Origin: Propionibacteriaceae bacterium
Lineage (GTDB): Bacteria; Actinomycetota; Actinomycetes; Propionibacteriales; Propionibacteriaceae
Length of the DNA stretch: 15,956 nt
Reading direction: 5' to 3'
NCBI GenBank assembly: GCA_009781325.1
Contig: WQYJ01000020.1
Location: forward strand, 1 to 15,956
The notes beneath the pieces were generated by a model that ran no database searches, was not told the DNA's origin, and saw only the letters and a program-made list of their open reading frames with translations. Below, piece after piece: positions 15,776 to 15,956 of the stretch (the stretch's first letter is position 1; every line of letters begins with the position of its first letter). The position numbers and the translations under genes were made by a program.

Positions 15776-15956
15776 CACAGGCATTCAGCTTGAATTGGCC
15801 AGGAGCGATAGGTGATGCGTCCGTCGAGGGCGGACATTTCAATGGTGGTGAATGCGGATTCGGGTATTAATCCGCGGGCATAGACACTGATATGAGCCAT
15901 TGTCATCGCACTTGCCCAGGTGTCGAGCACCGGGGTAGGTTGTGTTGCCACCTGGG
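15766..15956 (-). CDS. C-terminal end of an unidentified protein, cut by the window edge
   Basis: An open minus-strand frame enters from the right edge and ends at TGA 15766-15768, giving the last 62 residues of a protein. I do not recognise it. The stretch is partly hydrophobic (TWASAMTMAHISVYARGLIP), then reads FTTIEMSALDGRITY and ends AECLCQS with two cysteines. I prefer a real gene because its 3' end overlaps a convergent neighbour by a few bases, as at the other three convergent junctions here, and because third codon positions are often C. A GTG at 15949-15951 could make it a 61-residue protein, but the frame stays open beyond it. Too short to identify. Confidence 0.45.
   Translation of the reverse strand, partial: QVATQPTPVLDTWASAMTMAHISVYARGLIPESAFTTIEMSALDGRITYRSWPIQAECLCQS

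Noticed and set aside
15827..15843. GTCCG / CGGAC small inverted repeat after dinG
   Set aside because: Short stem inside the partial minus-strand frame, about 50 bp past the dinG stop and without a T-run.
1..15956. CRISPR arrays, insertion sequences, tRNA genes, phage attachment sites
   Set aside because: Looked for on both strands; no direct-repeat array, transposase, tRNA-like cloverleaf or duplicated site was seen.

Overview
The window looks like chromosomal core sequence from an actinomycete (Actinomycetota). The evidence is a Mycobacterium-type GlnA2/GlnE/GlnA set, a methionine aminopeptidase with the actinobacterial N-terminal extension, a small SCP-like protein of a family known from actinobacteria, and several apparently leaderless starts. 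By eye the base composition is only moderately GC-rich (low to mid 50s percent), which is low for the phylum. A Propionibacteriaceae-like organism is my best guess, and that is inference only. I see no insertion sequence, phage gene, CRISPR array or tRNA.

Layout. Positions 1-986 hold a LacI-family regulator cut by the left edge. Positions 1017-4009 hold three unrecognised membrane proteins: a single-pass protein on +, then on - a polytopic protein translationally coupled (ATGA overlap) to a second single-pass protein. At least two of them share an extracytoplasmic domain. Positions 4061-4444 are the RNase P RNA gene (rnpB, minus strand). It is preceded by a -10 box and two closely spaced TGAAAC/GTTTCA dyads that fill the gap to map. 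Then come map (-), glnA2 (+), a small SCP-like gene (-), glnE (+) and glnA (-). Positions 11499-15775 are a + strand operon, miaA-hflX-dinG, whose genes overlap by 8 bp each. The right edge holds the 3' end of an unidentified minus-strand gene.

How the genes work together. glnA encodes the main glutamine synthetase and keeps the adenylylation tyrosine. glnE, convergent with it and overlapping its 3' end, encodes the bifunctional enzyme that adds and removes AMP there. GlnA2 has Trp at that site and should escape this control. miaA modifies tRNA, hflX rescues or splits ribosomes, and dinG unwinds DNA; the overlaps suggest one coupled transcript. rnpB, map and miaA add RNA and protein maturation functions.

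The layout is very compact. All four convergent pairs overlap at their 3' ends, and one divergent pair is separated by only 22 bp that carries two opposed -10 boxes. The observations most worth a second look are the dyads in front of rnpB, the membrane-protein trio, the 22-bp divergent promoter, and a bias toward GTA as the valine codon before arginine.
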